A stretch of 64,000 bases of DNA, from assembly GCA_950097015.1 (NCBI GenBank), contig CATNEN010000002.1, positions 9,315,501 through 9,379,500 on the forward strand, read 5' to 3'. The stretch's first letter is position 1; the number at the start of each line of letters is the position of its first letter. The DNA is from Macrostomum hystrix (taxonomy: Eukaryota; Platyhelminthes; Macrostomidae). Under the pieces are notes generated by a model. That model saw only the letters and a program-made list of their open reading frames with translations, did no database searches and was not told where the DNA came from. Positions 21,304 through 32,600 of this stretch are shown here, piece after piece. A program made the position numbers and the translations under genes.

Positions 21304-22067
21304 ATCTCGTCGATTCGTCGCTAGTAAAAAGTTCGTCCATGCCACTTAAGCGGGTAGTTTGTCAATAATTTCATGGCAGTGTGGTCGAGCTAGCAAGACT
21401 GAATGAGAGTAGATGCCATGGATTAAGAGAGAACTAAAATTTGAGGAGGGTAAGGGTTTTACGATCACCAAATGATGAATTAGAAAGTCCAGGCCAGATG
21501 TACCCACCAACATGCGTGTGTGCTCAGGAGTCAACGAAATGGGCAGAATCGCCTCTTCGCTGGCTGCGGATCACCAAATGATGTGCCAGTGCCCACAGCC
21601 CGCCTGCAAATATTATTTTTTTATTACTGCCTCATTGACTGACAGTGGACTCAAGCATTTCGAGGCAAAGGGTGAGCTCGGACTGACAATAGCGCTAAAT
21701 TATGCGATAGTTGTTTCCTTGAATACAAAAATGTTGCTGTTGACAGTGCAGTGAGCCTGTGGAATCCATTTCACCGCAGCATAATTGTCGGGAGCAATGT
21801 AACCTTTACCGCTTGCTGGTTCGACTGGCGCTGTCTCTAACTCGGAAACTGTCATGAGCTAGAAGTCACACAACGGATGCGCAACAGTTTCTCAAGCGCC
21901 GCTGTGCACGGATACTTCATCTGTCTGTTGCTTCCGCTGCTCAGTCAGACCAACAATTGGGGACGCTGCTGCAGGGCGTGACCTGGGATAAAGCCGTTTG
22001 ATTTAGGATTCTCGGTCTTTCTGTCTCGCGACCGAATCTGCAGGCGACACACGACTGTGCGGCCTCA
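21304..22067. other. Non-coding, with a SINE family 1 tail
   Basis: At 21485-21640 there is a plus-strand SINE family 1 tail (CAACGAAATGGGCAGAATCG; AAATGATGTGCCAGTGCCCA; poly-TATT end). The rest shows no gene; the last 200 bases would be the upstream region of the fibrinogen-related gene. Confidence 0.6.
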
Positions 22068-23723
22068 ATGATTCTGCAGCTGCTAATTGTGGCATTGCCG
22101 TGTCTCACACCTGCCCATGCTGCCTCATCTGAGCGCCAGTGGCGATTGAGCCTCGAGAGCCTCGCCGACTACGAAGTGGCGGGGTCCTACTCGGCTCAGT
22201 CGAGGGTGCTCTGCACCGGAGCCGATAGCAGGGACCCCGCCGTGCAGCTGGTGGACTTCAACGCCAGCTTGGGCCGGTGCACGGAGTTCCGCTGCCAGCT
22301 AGGCCTCGGGCACTGCAGGAAGTGCCGCACTGTGGGAGACCGGCTTGTCTGGGTGAGCGGACTGCTGAGCATGATGACTTTGAGTCATCTTTACTTGAGC
22401 CGACTTTGAGCATATACCGACGCGCGTCAGATACCCGCCATTCCCCAGTTTGAGAGTTAAAAGAACGATAAGAAGGTTACGATGAACGATAAGAAGGTTA
22501 CGATGAACGATTAGAAGGTTACGATGAACGATAAGAAGGTTACGATGAACGATAAGAAGGTTACGATGAACGATAAGAAGGTTACGATGAACGATAAGAA
22601 GGTTACGATGAACGATAAGAAGGTTACGATGAACGATAAGAAGGTTACGATGAACGATAAGAAGGTTACGATGAACGATAAGAAGGTTACGATGAACGAT
22701 AAGAAGGTTACGATGAACGATAAGAAGGTTACGATGAACGATAAGAAGGTTACGATGAACGATAAGAAGGTTACGATGAACGATAAGAAGGTTACGATGA
22801 ACGATAAGAAGGTTACGATGAACGATAAGAAGGTTACGATGAACGATAAGAAGGTTACGATGACTTAAGTTGGTGATGAGTCTGAGTTAAGCTTCAATTA
22901 CTTTCAGCCCCTATTTAAAGATTTTATCAACAACTGCAACTTTCTATATTTTTCGATAAGTTGCCATGTGCTTTCTCTATTCGCGGTTGCGCCCTAAACT
23001 AATGAAATCTCGCTTAAGTTGCCGCTCTGCGAGTCAGCTCCCATAAAGTTAATTTTGCAACCCCCTCATTTTGCAGACTTATAACAATGACTGTTGGACC
23101 ACAGTGCAGCACAGTGTCTGGATCCGTGAGCTTCTACGTCGGCTGGAGCCAGTACCAGAATAAGTTCGGCGATGGACCAGATGGAAACTACTGGATAGGT
23201 CTGCTCGATACTGTGTCCTTGAATATGTATCCTATAATTAAATTGCGATCTAGTACTTCAAAACCATAAGAAACTTCGATTGACCTTCCGGCAAATTAGG
23301 CCTCAACAACCTGCACTCCCTGACGTCAAGCGGGCCGGGAAGGCAGCTGCTCTTCCTCATGCGGCTGTGGAATGGCACACAGAGCTGGGCGCACTACAAA
23401 AACTTCAGGGTTGGCCCGGAGAGCGACCTGTACCGCCTGAGTGTGAGCGGCTTCTCCGCCAGCGAGGGAGTCAGCGACTCGATGAGAGCGAACAATGGCT
23501 ACCAGTTTTCGACTATGGATAAAGACAATGATATCTCTCCGGGAAACTGTGCCAAAAGCTATGCAGGTGCCTGGTGGTTCGCAAATTGCTTCAAACACAT
23601 CCTAATGGAGTTTTCAAGAATTTCAGCAATGCACTCAGTGGACCCAAGGCCCATGGCCTTATCTGGAATTTGAACTACGGATACTTCTACTCGCTAAAAG
23701 AAATCGAGATGCTGATTTTATGA
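22068..23723 (+). CDS. Secreted fibrinogen-related (FReD) protein, three exons, two frameshifts
   Basis: Exons 22068-22352, 23077-23198 and 23300-23723 carry a secreted protein of about 276 residues. It starts with a signal peptide ([18 protein letters not shown]), then a Cys-containing segment. The fibrinogen C-terminal domain follows: [76 protein letters not shown], and a terminal [14 protein letters not shown]. In the family this fold binds sugars or acetyl groups and often acts in innate immunity. The NGYQFST.DKDND block matches the usual calcium-binding segment. Two one-base frame breaks are needed: an extra base at about 23105-23118 and a missing base at about 23594-23602. They compensate in total length, and splice phases fit only if both are corrected. 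Sequencing error is the simplest explanation; a pseudogene is the alternative. Confidence 0.8.
22455..22865 (+). repeat. Minisatellite, 21-base unit, ~19 copies, in FReD intron 1
   Basis: Nearly perfect copies of GATGAACGATAAGAAGGTTA plus C. The unit is a multiple of three, so a frame reading MNDKKVT runs through 16 copies; a TAG in the third unit and absence of splice sites argue it is intronic. The copies are almost identical, so the expansion is recent. Confidence 0.97.
22950..23062 (-). mobile_element. SINE family 1 head fragment in FReD intron 1
   Basis: Minus-strand match to the SINE body and head (plus strand: CTATTCGCGGTTGCGCCCTA, then TTGCCGCTCTGCGAGTCAGC). More diverged than the other copies. 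It ends just before the acceptor of exon 2. Confidence 0.5.
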
Positions 23724-24014
23724 ACTCGGTGCAGCAATAGCCCTGTTGACACAACTGAGAAAAATATGAGGAGATATCATATCTCGTTCCTGGTTTGCTA
23801 ATCAATAATCGAGATAAGAGAAGATTCGTTGTCGAATATATTGATATATTGATAGATTGTTACGAGCTAAGTCGTACTGACTGGAGGGGGTTGGCGATGT
23901 GATAAAAAAGAGAATGCGCCACTGAGGGCAAGAGAAAGAGACTGCAAGGTGATTGGCGAATCAATCAGAAGGCGGTGTTAAATTAAAATTAAAATATGAA
24001 TAGCTTGTAAAATT

Positions 24015-24355
24015 TTCACGACTGTGGGTACTGGCACATCATTTGGTGACAGCAGACCGCAGCCAGCGAGGATGCAAATCTGCTCATTTCGCTGACTTTT
24101 GAGCACACTCGCAAACAGATACCGTACACAGGCGCACACTCACACAGGTGTGTACATCTGCCCTGACTTTCTCATCGTCCGGCAGCGTTCACCTCTCACT
24201 GGAGGCTGGCCTTCAAGAGCGTAAATTGCACGACATGCCTCCAAGCCTTCTCTCCGCGGCTGCGCCCTAAATGAATGTGGCCTCGCCACGGAATCGAGCT
24301 CAGGGACCTTGGTGCCAGAGACAAACGCGTGGGCCGCCCTGCCACTCACCCTCCC
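24015..24355 (-). mobile_element. SINE family 1, nearly full length
   Basis: Minus orientation: tail at 24030-24110 (TGGCACATCATTTGGTGACA), GT/CA-rich middle, body (CTCCGCGGCTGCGCCCTAAA, matching 5100-5120 in reverse), and tRNA-like head to about 24355. It lies 65 bases beyond the last visible C1GALT1-like exon. Confidence 0.8.
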
Positions 24356-24419
24356 CTGCGTCCTTCTTCTTGCGCAGTATTTGCACATTTAGAAAACCAG
24401 CTCTGAAGGCTCCACTCAC

Positions 24420-25502
24420 CCATGTTGACATCCTCCGAGGTCACCGGTCCGCAGTTCCCAGCCCCGGCCGCCAGTCTTTGAACAGCGCCGCGCGAGAGCA
24501 CGTAGCCCGCACCGCCGGACATGTAGCGCTGCCACCAGTGCCGCCGCTGCGTGCCAAGGCGCACTCGCAGGGCGCGTCCCGTCCACCAGGCCGAGTCTGC
24601 CGTGGGCCGGCCTGGACTCTGCAGGAAGCGACGTAGATTGGCCAGAATCACGAAGGTGTCATCGTCGGCTTTGAGAAAATAATCAAAGTTCGCCAACAGG
24701 TGGGCGTTGGCGAATTGAAAGGCCAGTCGCACCTTCTGCCACAGGTGATCGCGGCCTTCGGGAGCTGCCACTTCTGAGTGTGGACGAAAGAGTTGAAATT
24801 TTGCTTTGGAGAGCTTTGCATTTCTGAGCGAGAGGTCGGGAGTTCGAAGCTGAGCCTATGGGAAACAGTTTGTCTTTGAGCAAGACATCTAATTTAAAAG
24901 TGCTTCAATTAACTTTGCTGAGCAGTAGGTGCCAGTATAAGCTAGTGCTAGAAATTTAGGTGGATGAGACTGCCGTCAGTGCAATCACAACTGGGTGCAA
25001 TTTGTACCAGTGTCCCGCGTGTAGCATCTTTGAACTTGGGGTGCCCTCGCAAAATCACCTCTAATAGTAAGCCTATGACGCTGTTGCTATTTTTAGCTCT
25101 CGCTTGTTTGCATGACTCAGTTTCTATTTTTAGAACTTTTGCGACTTTTGCGACTCGTCCTTGGGGACCCTCTGCTAGCCCCCTTCTCCTTCAGCACAGC
25201 ACACAGGACCACTGACCCAGCAGCGGCAGGAAGCTGCGGCTTCTGACTGTCACGCTGGTGGGCTCCGAGCCACTGACAACAAAGAGCCAGCCGTCGCATC
25301 GCTGAGCCCAGGTCTGGTTGACGGCCGCAGCTCGGCTGTCGAGTTGCTCCAAAGCTGCCAAGATCAGACAGAAAATCTTCGGCCGCGGTGGCAGGTCTGG
25401 AGCTGGGCGCAGCCGCTTACGTAGCAGGAACAGCAGGCCGGAACAGGCGACTGTACACCCAGCCAGCAGCAGCAGCAGCAGTGGTAGTTTCCGATGCCGC
25501 AT
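24420..25502 (-). CDS. Core-1 beta-1,3-galactosyltransferase-like gene, first two exons
   Basis: Exon 1 (25217-25502) and exon 2 (24420-24773) join in frame (1+2 split codon). The start ATG at 25502 opens a type II membrane anchor (residues about 6-26, LLLLLLAGCTVACSGLLFLL). The stem and the conserved IFCLILAALEQL...VNQTWAQRCDGWLFVVSG follow, then EGRDHLWQKVRLAF, the metal-binding FLKADDDTFVILANL (DDD motif), and YMSGGAGYVLS. This is the C1GALT1/T-synthase pattern: a Golgi enzyme adding galactose to GalNAc-Ser/Thr. About 213 residues are visible against about 360 in the family. After exon 2 (donor GTGAGT at 24419, just after EDVNMG) no exon for the C-terminal third is found downstream; instead a SINE and the opposite-strand fibrinogen gene follow. 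The gene may be truncated, or have a large intron leading past the fibrinogen gene. Confidence 0.82.
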
Positions 25503-25849
25503 GTCATTAAGCAGACAAAAACTTGCTTAGAAGTGGTTCTGCTCTTGTCTAATGTCCAATCTTACGGGTGAAATCGTATTTTTATTTTTCTACTTAAATC
25601 GAACTGCAGTGGGACCGCCGCGTGTTTATTCGGAGCTCAGAGACAAGTTGACAGGACAGTCTCGGGTTACCCGGATCTGCTTAGCAGAAAGTGGACCAGT
25701 TCAAGCAACAGCTGCAATCGGTGAGTCTTCTGCTGCTAGGGCGAAATCAAGAGTGAATCAACACTGCTTGGATTGAAGTATAATGCGTGAAGGCCTCAAC
25801 TCAGATAATTTACCTGATTACCTACTCAAAAACACTCAGTTGTATTTAT

Positions 25850-26045
25850 GGCAGTGAGATGAGGTCCATTGTGATAGGTGCTTTGATGAGTGCATTGTGA
25901 CTGGTGCTATGATGATTCCATTGTGATAGGTGCTTTGATGATTGCATTGTGACTGGTGCAATGATGAGTTCATTGTGACTGGTGCAATGATGAGTTCATT
26001 GTGACTGTTGCAATGTTGAGTCCATTGTGCCTGGTGCTATGATGT
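25850..26045. repeat. Short tandem repeat, ~26-base unit
   Basis: About seven imperfect copies of a unit like CATTGTGATAGGTGCTTTGA plus TGAGT. Variation is T/C and A/G at a few sites. It lies upstream of the C1GALT1-like gene with no coding signal. Confidence 0.9.
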
Positions 26046-26689
26046 ATCCCCGGTACTGTAAAGTGATCCCAAGCTATTGATATTTGATAATAACTCAAAA
26101 TAGCAGAAGACGCAGATATCCGCACTGATTTAAACTGGCAATTCCCCTCCAGTGCAGCTGCAAATCTGATTGATCTGTAGAGTCAAGTGCTCAGCTGCTT
26201 ATATACTTACTAATCCGCCTGACTCAGAATCTGATGTACGGTAGAGAAAAGCTTGGAAAATCAGAGCACGAAAATGCGTGCGCAGATCGATTCGAAGTGA
26301 GCAGCTACGGTGACAAAAGTGCACCTGCCACCACTCAGGAAAGGGGGCAAAAAGGTAACTTAAAAAAATAATGTTGAGCACAAAAAAAGAATTTAAAAGA
26401 AATCTCTATTGCAGAGCTGGGGTGTGAGCACAGATCGAGGAGAAGTTGAGCAGTTGAGTTTTAAATCAGTAATAATTACACAGGAAATGCTGAATCAAGG
26501 GAAGCAAAGCAGGCAATTGTACACACAAATGCTTTTCTAATAGATTAACCAGATTCAAAACGGATGCTTTGAGGCTGTGGCCGAATGATATGAAATTGAT
26601 CCGTTTATGCCTAAAATAGCCTTGCAGAATTCAGTTGAATGATTCAGAAGGCCAGAGCAGCCGTGGAGCATTGCTTGTCAGCAAAATTA
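26046..26689. other. No gene seen (formin 3' side)
   Basis: AT-rich non-coding DNA downstream of the formin stop codon on the minus strand, likely 3' UTR and intergenic. No clear polyadenylation signal was chosen. Confidence 0.5.
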
Positions 26690-29600
26690 TCACTGAAAAT
26701 CATCTCGCAGGCTCGCCAGCACAGCCGCCGTAGCTGCCGCCGCGGCTTCCGACTGCCACTGGCGCTGCCGACGGCGATGCTGCTGCAGCTGCTGCTGCTG
26801 CGTGGGAGAAGCGCTGGCGGCTTCGGCCTGCTGACCCATCGGCAGAAGAGCGCGCCGCTCAGCGCCCTGGCGCGGGGTCCGCCGGCCGCCTCCACCGACA
26901 CCGGCGCCCGCCTGCCTGGGCGTGTGGAATGCCGCGCCGCTCTTCAGCGCCTCCAGCAGGTTGGCCACCAGGCCGGCGCTGTCCGCAGCCGCAGCCGCTG
27001 TCCTGCCGTTCTCCTTGCCAGCCGCCGGCTGCTGCCTGCCGGTGCGCCGAGCCGCCGCGGAGCTGGAGGAGGAGGCGGCGGCGGCTGCGACGGTAGTCGC
27101 GCGATTCCGGCGCTGCTCCTCGGCCGCCGCTGCCGCCTCGAAGGCGTCGCGGAAGCTGCGCAGGTCAGTCAGCAGCTGCTCCGGCCGATACTTGACCGGG
27201 TCAAGCGCCAGGTAGTCGGCGGGTGGCCAGGAACTCTTCGCGCAGCTGGCGCCGGGACGCCTCCAGTGAGTCCAGGGCGGACTGGGCGTACTTGTGAAAC
27301 GGCTCCATGCTTGACTGCGCGTGTGGAGGGGGTGGCTTTGAGAACACCTACTCAGCCAGACTGCAAGCACAAAGTACTAAAAAGCTCAATTTTTATTCAC
27401 CTTGAAGTTGTCAGCGGGTCCGGCAGGTCGGAAGGCGGTCAAACGCCTCGCCCAGCAGCTGGCAGCGATCCCGCAGCTCCTTGACGGCGTCTTCCACGGC
27501 CTCCTCGGTGATTCGGGCCGCCGAGTCCAGCCGGCGCAGCTCGTCCGGCAGGTTGAGTGCGTCCGGCCACTTGCGCCACAGCTGCTCGGCCAGCACGGAC
27601 AGTAGGCTGCGGCCGCCACCGTCGCCACCGACGACTCCGGAGGAGTCGCGCACGCTGGCCAGCTGAGGCAGGCAGGAGACGTGGAAGGCGAAGCAGCTGC
27701 CGAGAGTGCGGGAGCCAGAGTTCAAGATGTTGCCGAGCGCCAGGGCGCCTAGTAGCACCTGCGGCGGAAGGATCAGCATGAGCTTAGAAGTACAACTGAG
27801 CACAATCAGCAAAAATTTAGCACATATTGAGCACACACTGAGCACATATTGAGCACACATTGAGCACAGTCTGAGCACACACTGAGCACATATTGAGCGC
27901 ACATTGAGCTCAGACTGAGCACAGACTGAGCACACACTGAGCACACATTAAGCATACACTGACTCACTGAGACTCACTGAGCACACACTGAGCACACATT
28001 GAGCACACACTGAGCACATATTGAGCACACATTGAGCACATATTGAGCACATATTGAGCACAGACTGAGCACAAACTGAGCACATATTGAGCACACATTG
28101 AGCACATATTGAGCACATATTGAGCACAGACTGAGCACAAACTGAGCACATATTGAGCACACATTGAGCACACATCTAGCAACTCGGCGCACCTGCCGCA
28201 GCCGCTGGCTGGTCCGCACAGTTCGCAGGCAGTCGATGGCAGCCGCCAGTCCGGGCCGCAGATCCGCCAGCAGGTCGGGCAGTTGCATTTTGAACAGCAG
28301 GCAAGCGACGCGTTGCCTAGCAACCTTGGGCGGGCCGGGTAGCCCGGCGCCCAGTCGGCAGAGGAACTGCTCCGCCTCGGACAGCTCGGACAGGCTGGCC
28401 GACAGGCTGGCTAGGCTGCGCATATCAGCGTCCTCTGGGATGGACCTGCGGGGTGCGGGCGATGACCGTTGGGGTAGTGTGGCTTGTATGGCTGACTTAT
28501 CCAGAAATATCCCATATGGCAGTAAAAAATCATAATCATTCACTCAGCATTCTCAGGAATGATTGAGGACAATTATCACAAAATCTGGGATTTACTGAAT
28601 TGAAATAGGAGATCTGGGATGCAGGGTACTCATCTTTGGATCTAGGATGCAGGGTACTCAACTTTGGATCTAGGGTGCAGGGTACTCAACTTTGGATCTA
28701 GGGTGCAGGGTACTCAACTTTGGATCTAGGATGCAGGGTACTCAACTTTGGATCTAGGGTGCAGGGTATTCAACTTTGGATCTAGGATGCAGGGTACTCA
28801 ACTTGGGGATCTGGGATGCAGGGTACTCAACTTGGGGATCTGGGATGCAGGGTATTCATCTTTGGATCTGGGATGCAGGGTACTCAACTTTGGATCTAGG
28901 ATGCAGGGTACTCAACTTTGGGATCTGGGATGCAGGGTACTCAACTTGGGGATCTGGGATGCAGGGTACTCAACTTTGGGATCTGGGATGCAGGGTACTC
29001 AACTTGGGGATCTGGGATGCAGGGTACTCAACTTGGGGATCTGGGATGCAGCGTACTCAACTTGGGGATCTGGGATGCAGCGTACTCAACTTGGGGATCT
29101 GGGATGCAGGGTACTCAACTTGGGGATCTGGGATGCAGGGTACTCAACTTGGGGATCTGGGATGCAGCGTACTCAACTTGGGGATCTGGGATGCAGCGTA
29201 CTCAACTTGGGGATCTGGGATCCAGGCTACTCAACTTGGGGATCTGAGATTCAGGTTGCTCACCTGAACAGCAGCTCCAGGAAGCTGACAGGCAGCCGCT
29301 GCTCGTCGCACTCAATGAGCCGCCTGGCGGCCTCCTCCGGGTTGAGTCGCAGCGAGGCCAGCGCGATGCCCAGATTTTCGGCGGCCTTCGGCGGCAGCAC
29401 GCGGCAGGCTCGCCGCCCGCTGGTAGCTCCGGAACCGCCTTGATCGATTTCGGATGCTGAGCCGCGACGCGAGCCGGGCTGGAAGGCGGCGCCAGCCCCA
29501 GTCGCCTTTGTGGAAAACAGCTGGCTGACGCGGGCCACCAGCTGGGGTCACAGAACTCGGCCTCCTGATTTCCCATCAGCACCTGAAAATTTCAGAGAGT

Positions 29601-32600
29601 AAACAGCGGGAGCAGCTATGACTTAAAAACCAATAGAAGAATGACTCGTCATCTACTAGGCCAATGGTGGCGCACCCAAAGGGAGTCTCGCTTCAGCTGG
29701 ATTGGCGGCACGGGCTGCCAGTTCAGCCGCTTTGTCGGATTGGCCAGCCGGTGCTCCGGCTTCGGCTTCAAGCCGTGAGGCGGTGGCGGCGGCGGCGGCA
29801 GTGGACAGGCGAAACCCGGGGCCGGCGGCGGAGGCGGTGGCGGCGGTGGCGGAGGCGGCGGCGGCGGTGGTGGCGGAGGCGGAGGCGGAGGTGGAGGCGC
29901 GCCAGCTGATGAAGCTAAAAAAATAATAATTAAATGAATTTCTGTCGTATTCTACTTACTTACAGTAGCCAGCCGCAGGTGTTAATGGTATTTAGTCCTA
30001 ATATTTCTAATAACCACTGCCTACTTCACGATAGCTACCAAACGAAATGGCAGATAGGAGACAAGAAAAAAATTGGTATTTGAAATACCCACCTGGTCTT
30101 TGTACTGTTAAGGGGGTTCAGGTTTTGTTCTGCCTGCTGCCCCAGCCACTCACAAGCTGACGGCCCCGCGCCGGGACCCGCCTGCTGCCCCAGCCACTCA
30201 CAAGCTGACGGCCCCGCGCCGGGACCCGCCTGCTGCCCCAGCCACTCACAAGCTGACGGCCCCGCGCCGGGACCCGCCTGCTGCCCCAGCCACTCACAAG
30301 CTGACGGCCCCGCGCCGGGACCCGCCTGCTGCCCCAGCCGCAGCTGCGCCTCGCCAAGACGCCGATTGGCTTCGGCCAGCTGAGCCTCCAGCGCGGTTGC
30401 CCGCTGCCGCAGCGCCTCGGCGGCCGCGCGCCTCTCGCACGTCGTCAACGCGCAGCTGCTCCTCTAGCAGCACTTTGAGTCGCTCCCCGCTCCCTGGGTC
30501 TCCATGGTAACCATGTCCTTTTTGACCGCCTCGAAGTCGAAGTAGACTCGGAGATCCCTGGAGCGGAAATCAGGGTAGGTGCCGTCCCTGGTGAGCACGA
30601 GCTGTGAGACCAGCTCCTCCAGTAGCTTGAAGTACTCCTTGTGCTGCCTCGTCCACCGGCACGAACAGCAGGTGCAGCAGGATGCTGCGGAAGTACCACT
30701 CGGCCTCCGTGCCCTGCACCGTGCGGAGCAGCAGCTCGAACAGGCGGCCCGGCTCGCTGAACTCCGCGTAGTCGGCGGCAGCGGCCTCAAAGCGATCGCT
30801 GATCTCCAGGGTGTCCTGGTCTGCCTGCTCCTGGAAGCAGGCGGTGGGGGGGCGCAGGTGCGGGGTTTTGGAGGCCTGCGCTTGCAAATAGGGATGTCAG
30901 AGACAATGGGATCTGAGTAGGGAGGTATGGGATAGATTGGGATGTGAGAATATGGGATAAACTAGGATCTGAGAATATGGGATACACTGGGATCTGAGCA
31001 TATGGGATAAACTGGGAGATGAGAATATGGGATAAACTAGGATCTGAGAATATGGGATAGACTGGGATCTGAGAAGCTGATTTCAGAGAAGCTATAACTT
31101 GATTAGGAAAGGTAAGGGATATCTGGGATCTAAATAGGGGGATATCGTGAGGCCCATTTCCAAGGCTTCAGTTACCTGGAAGACCTCGAATTGAGTCCTG
31201 CACTGGCGGTCCGGCGCATCTCGCGTGAGGCGGCCCAGCAGCTGCCAGCGGGCGCGAAGGCCACCGAAGCCCCAGAGCTCTGTGCGCACCGCCATGCGAT
31301 GGTGGACGCCCTCGCAGGTGTCCAGCAGGGTGTTGACAAACAGCAGGCAGTCGCGCAGTAGGTCGTAGGCTCGCAGCCGGATCTCCGTGCCCACATCCGG
31401 CCGGCTGAGAAGGGCGCAGGCCTTGTCCAGTGTGTTGCGGATCTGAAAGAAGCGACCGCCGCCGGATCCGAAGGCGCTGGCAGCGCTCGAACTGCCGACG
31501 ACTCCGCCGACGACGCTGGCGGCACCCGAGGAGCCTTCGGAAGCGATGAAGCCGCGAGAGGTGCTGAAGGCACGCAGGACAATCGTGTTGGCGTTCTCCA
31601 CCTGGACAGGAAGAAGGTTCGGGATAACATTCGGTCAGGTGTGAGGATGTGGGATGATTGTTGGTCAGGTGTGAGTATCTTGGATGATTGTTGGTCAGGT
31701 GTGAGGATCTGGGATGATTGTTGGTAAGGTGTGAGTATCTGGGATGATTGTTGGTCAGGTGTGAGGATGTGGGATGATTATTGGTCAGGTGTGAGTATCT
31801 GGGATGATTATTGGTCAGGTGTGAGGAACTGGATAATTTTTGGTCAGGTGTGAGGATTTTGGGATGATTGTTGGTCAGGTGTGAGTATCTGGGATGATTG
31901 TTGGTCAGGTGTGAGGAACTGGATAATTGTTGGTCAGGTGTGAGGATCTGGGATGATTGTTGGTCAGGTGTGAGTATCTGGGATGATTGTTGGTCAGGTG
32001 TGAGGAACTGGATAATTGTTGGTCAGGTGTGAGGATCTGGGATGATTGTTGGTCAGGTGTGAGTATCTGGGATGATTGATGGTCAGGTGTGAGTATCTGG
32101 GATGATTGATGGTCAGGGTGTGAGTATCTGGGATGATTGATGGTCAGGTGTGAGGATCTGGGATGATTGTTGGTCAGGTGTGAGTATCTGGGATGATTGA
32201 TGGTCAGGTGTGAGGATCTGGGATGATTGTTGGTCAGGTGTGGGGATCTGGGATGATTATTGGTCAGCCATAACTTTTGAACCAACCTGAGCCTTGGCCA
32301 GCTCCTCGTGCTCGCTCTTGTAGAAGAAGAGAAAGGAGGACAGCAGCTCGAAGATGCAGCTGGCCAGCTGGTACTCGCTAGGCGGCAGGAAAGGCACAAT
32401 GCCCAGCGACTCCACAATGGTGGAACACGGTCCGGGGCTCGTGCTGCAGCAGGTGAGTCATGCCGCACCTGTTGTCGCAGAACTTCCGCAGGCTCAGCAG
32501 GGTGTTGAGGCAGGCCTTGCGCCAATGCCCGGCCTGGCGTGGTGGGTTGAGTCGATCAGGGATTAGAGAACATTTGTGGCTGAGCAGGTATACAATTTTG

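Noticed and set aside
22524-22868. Perfect MNDKKVT heptapeptide repeat protein
   Set aside because: 21-base array within an intron; a stop in the third unit and flanking splice sites place it outside the mRNA.
26639-27484. 281-codon plus-strand frame opposite the formin C-terminus
   Set aside because: It is the antisense shadow of GC-rich, Ala/Arg-rich formin exons, which have clear FH2/DAD motifs on the minus strand.
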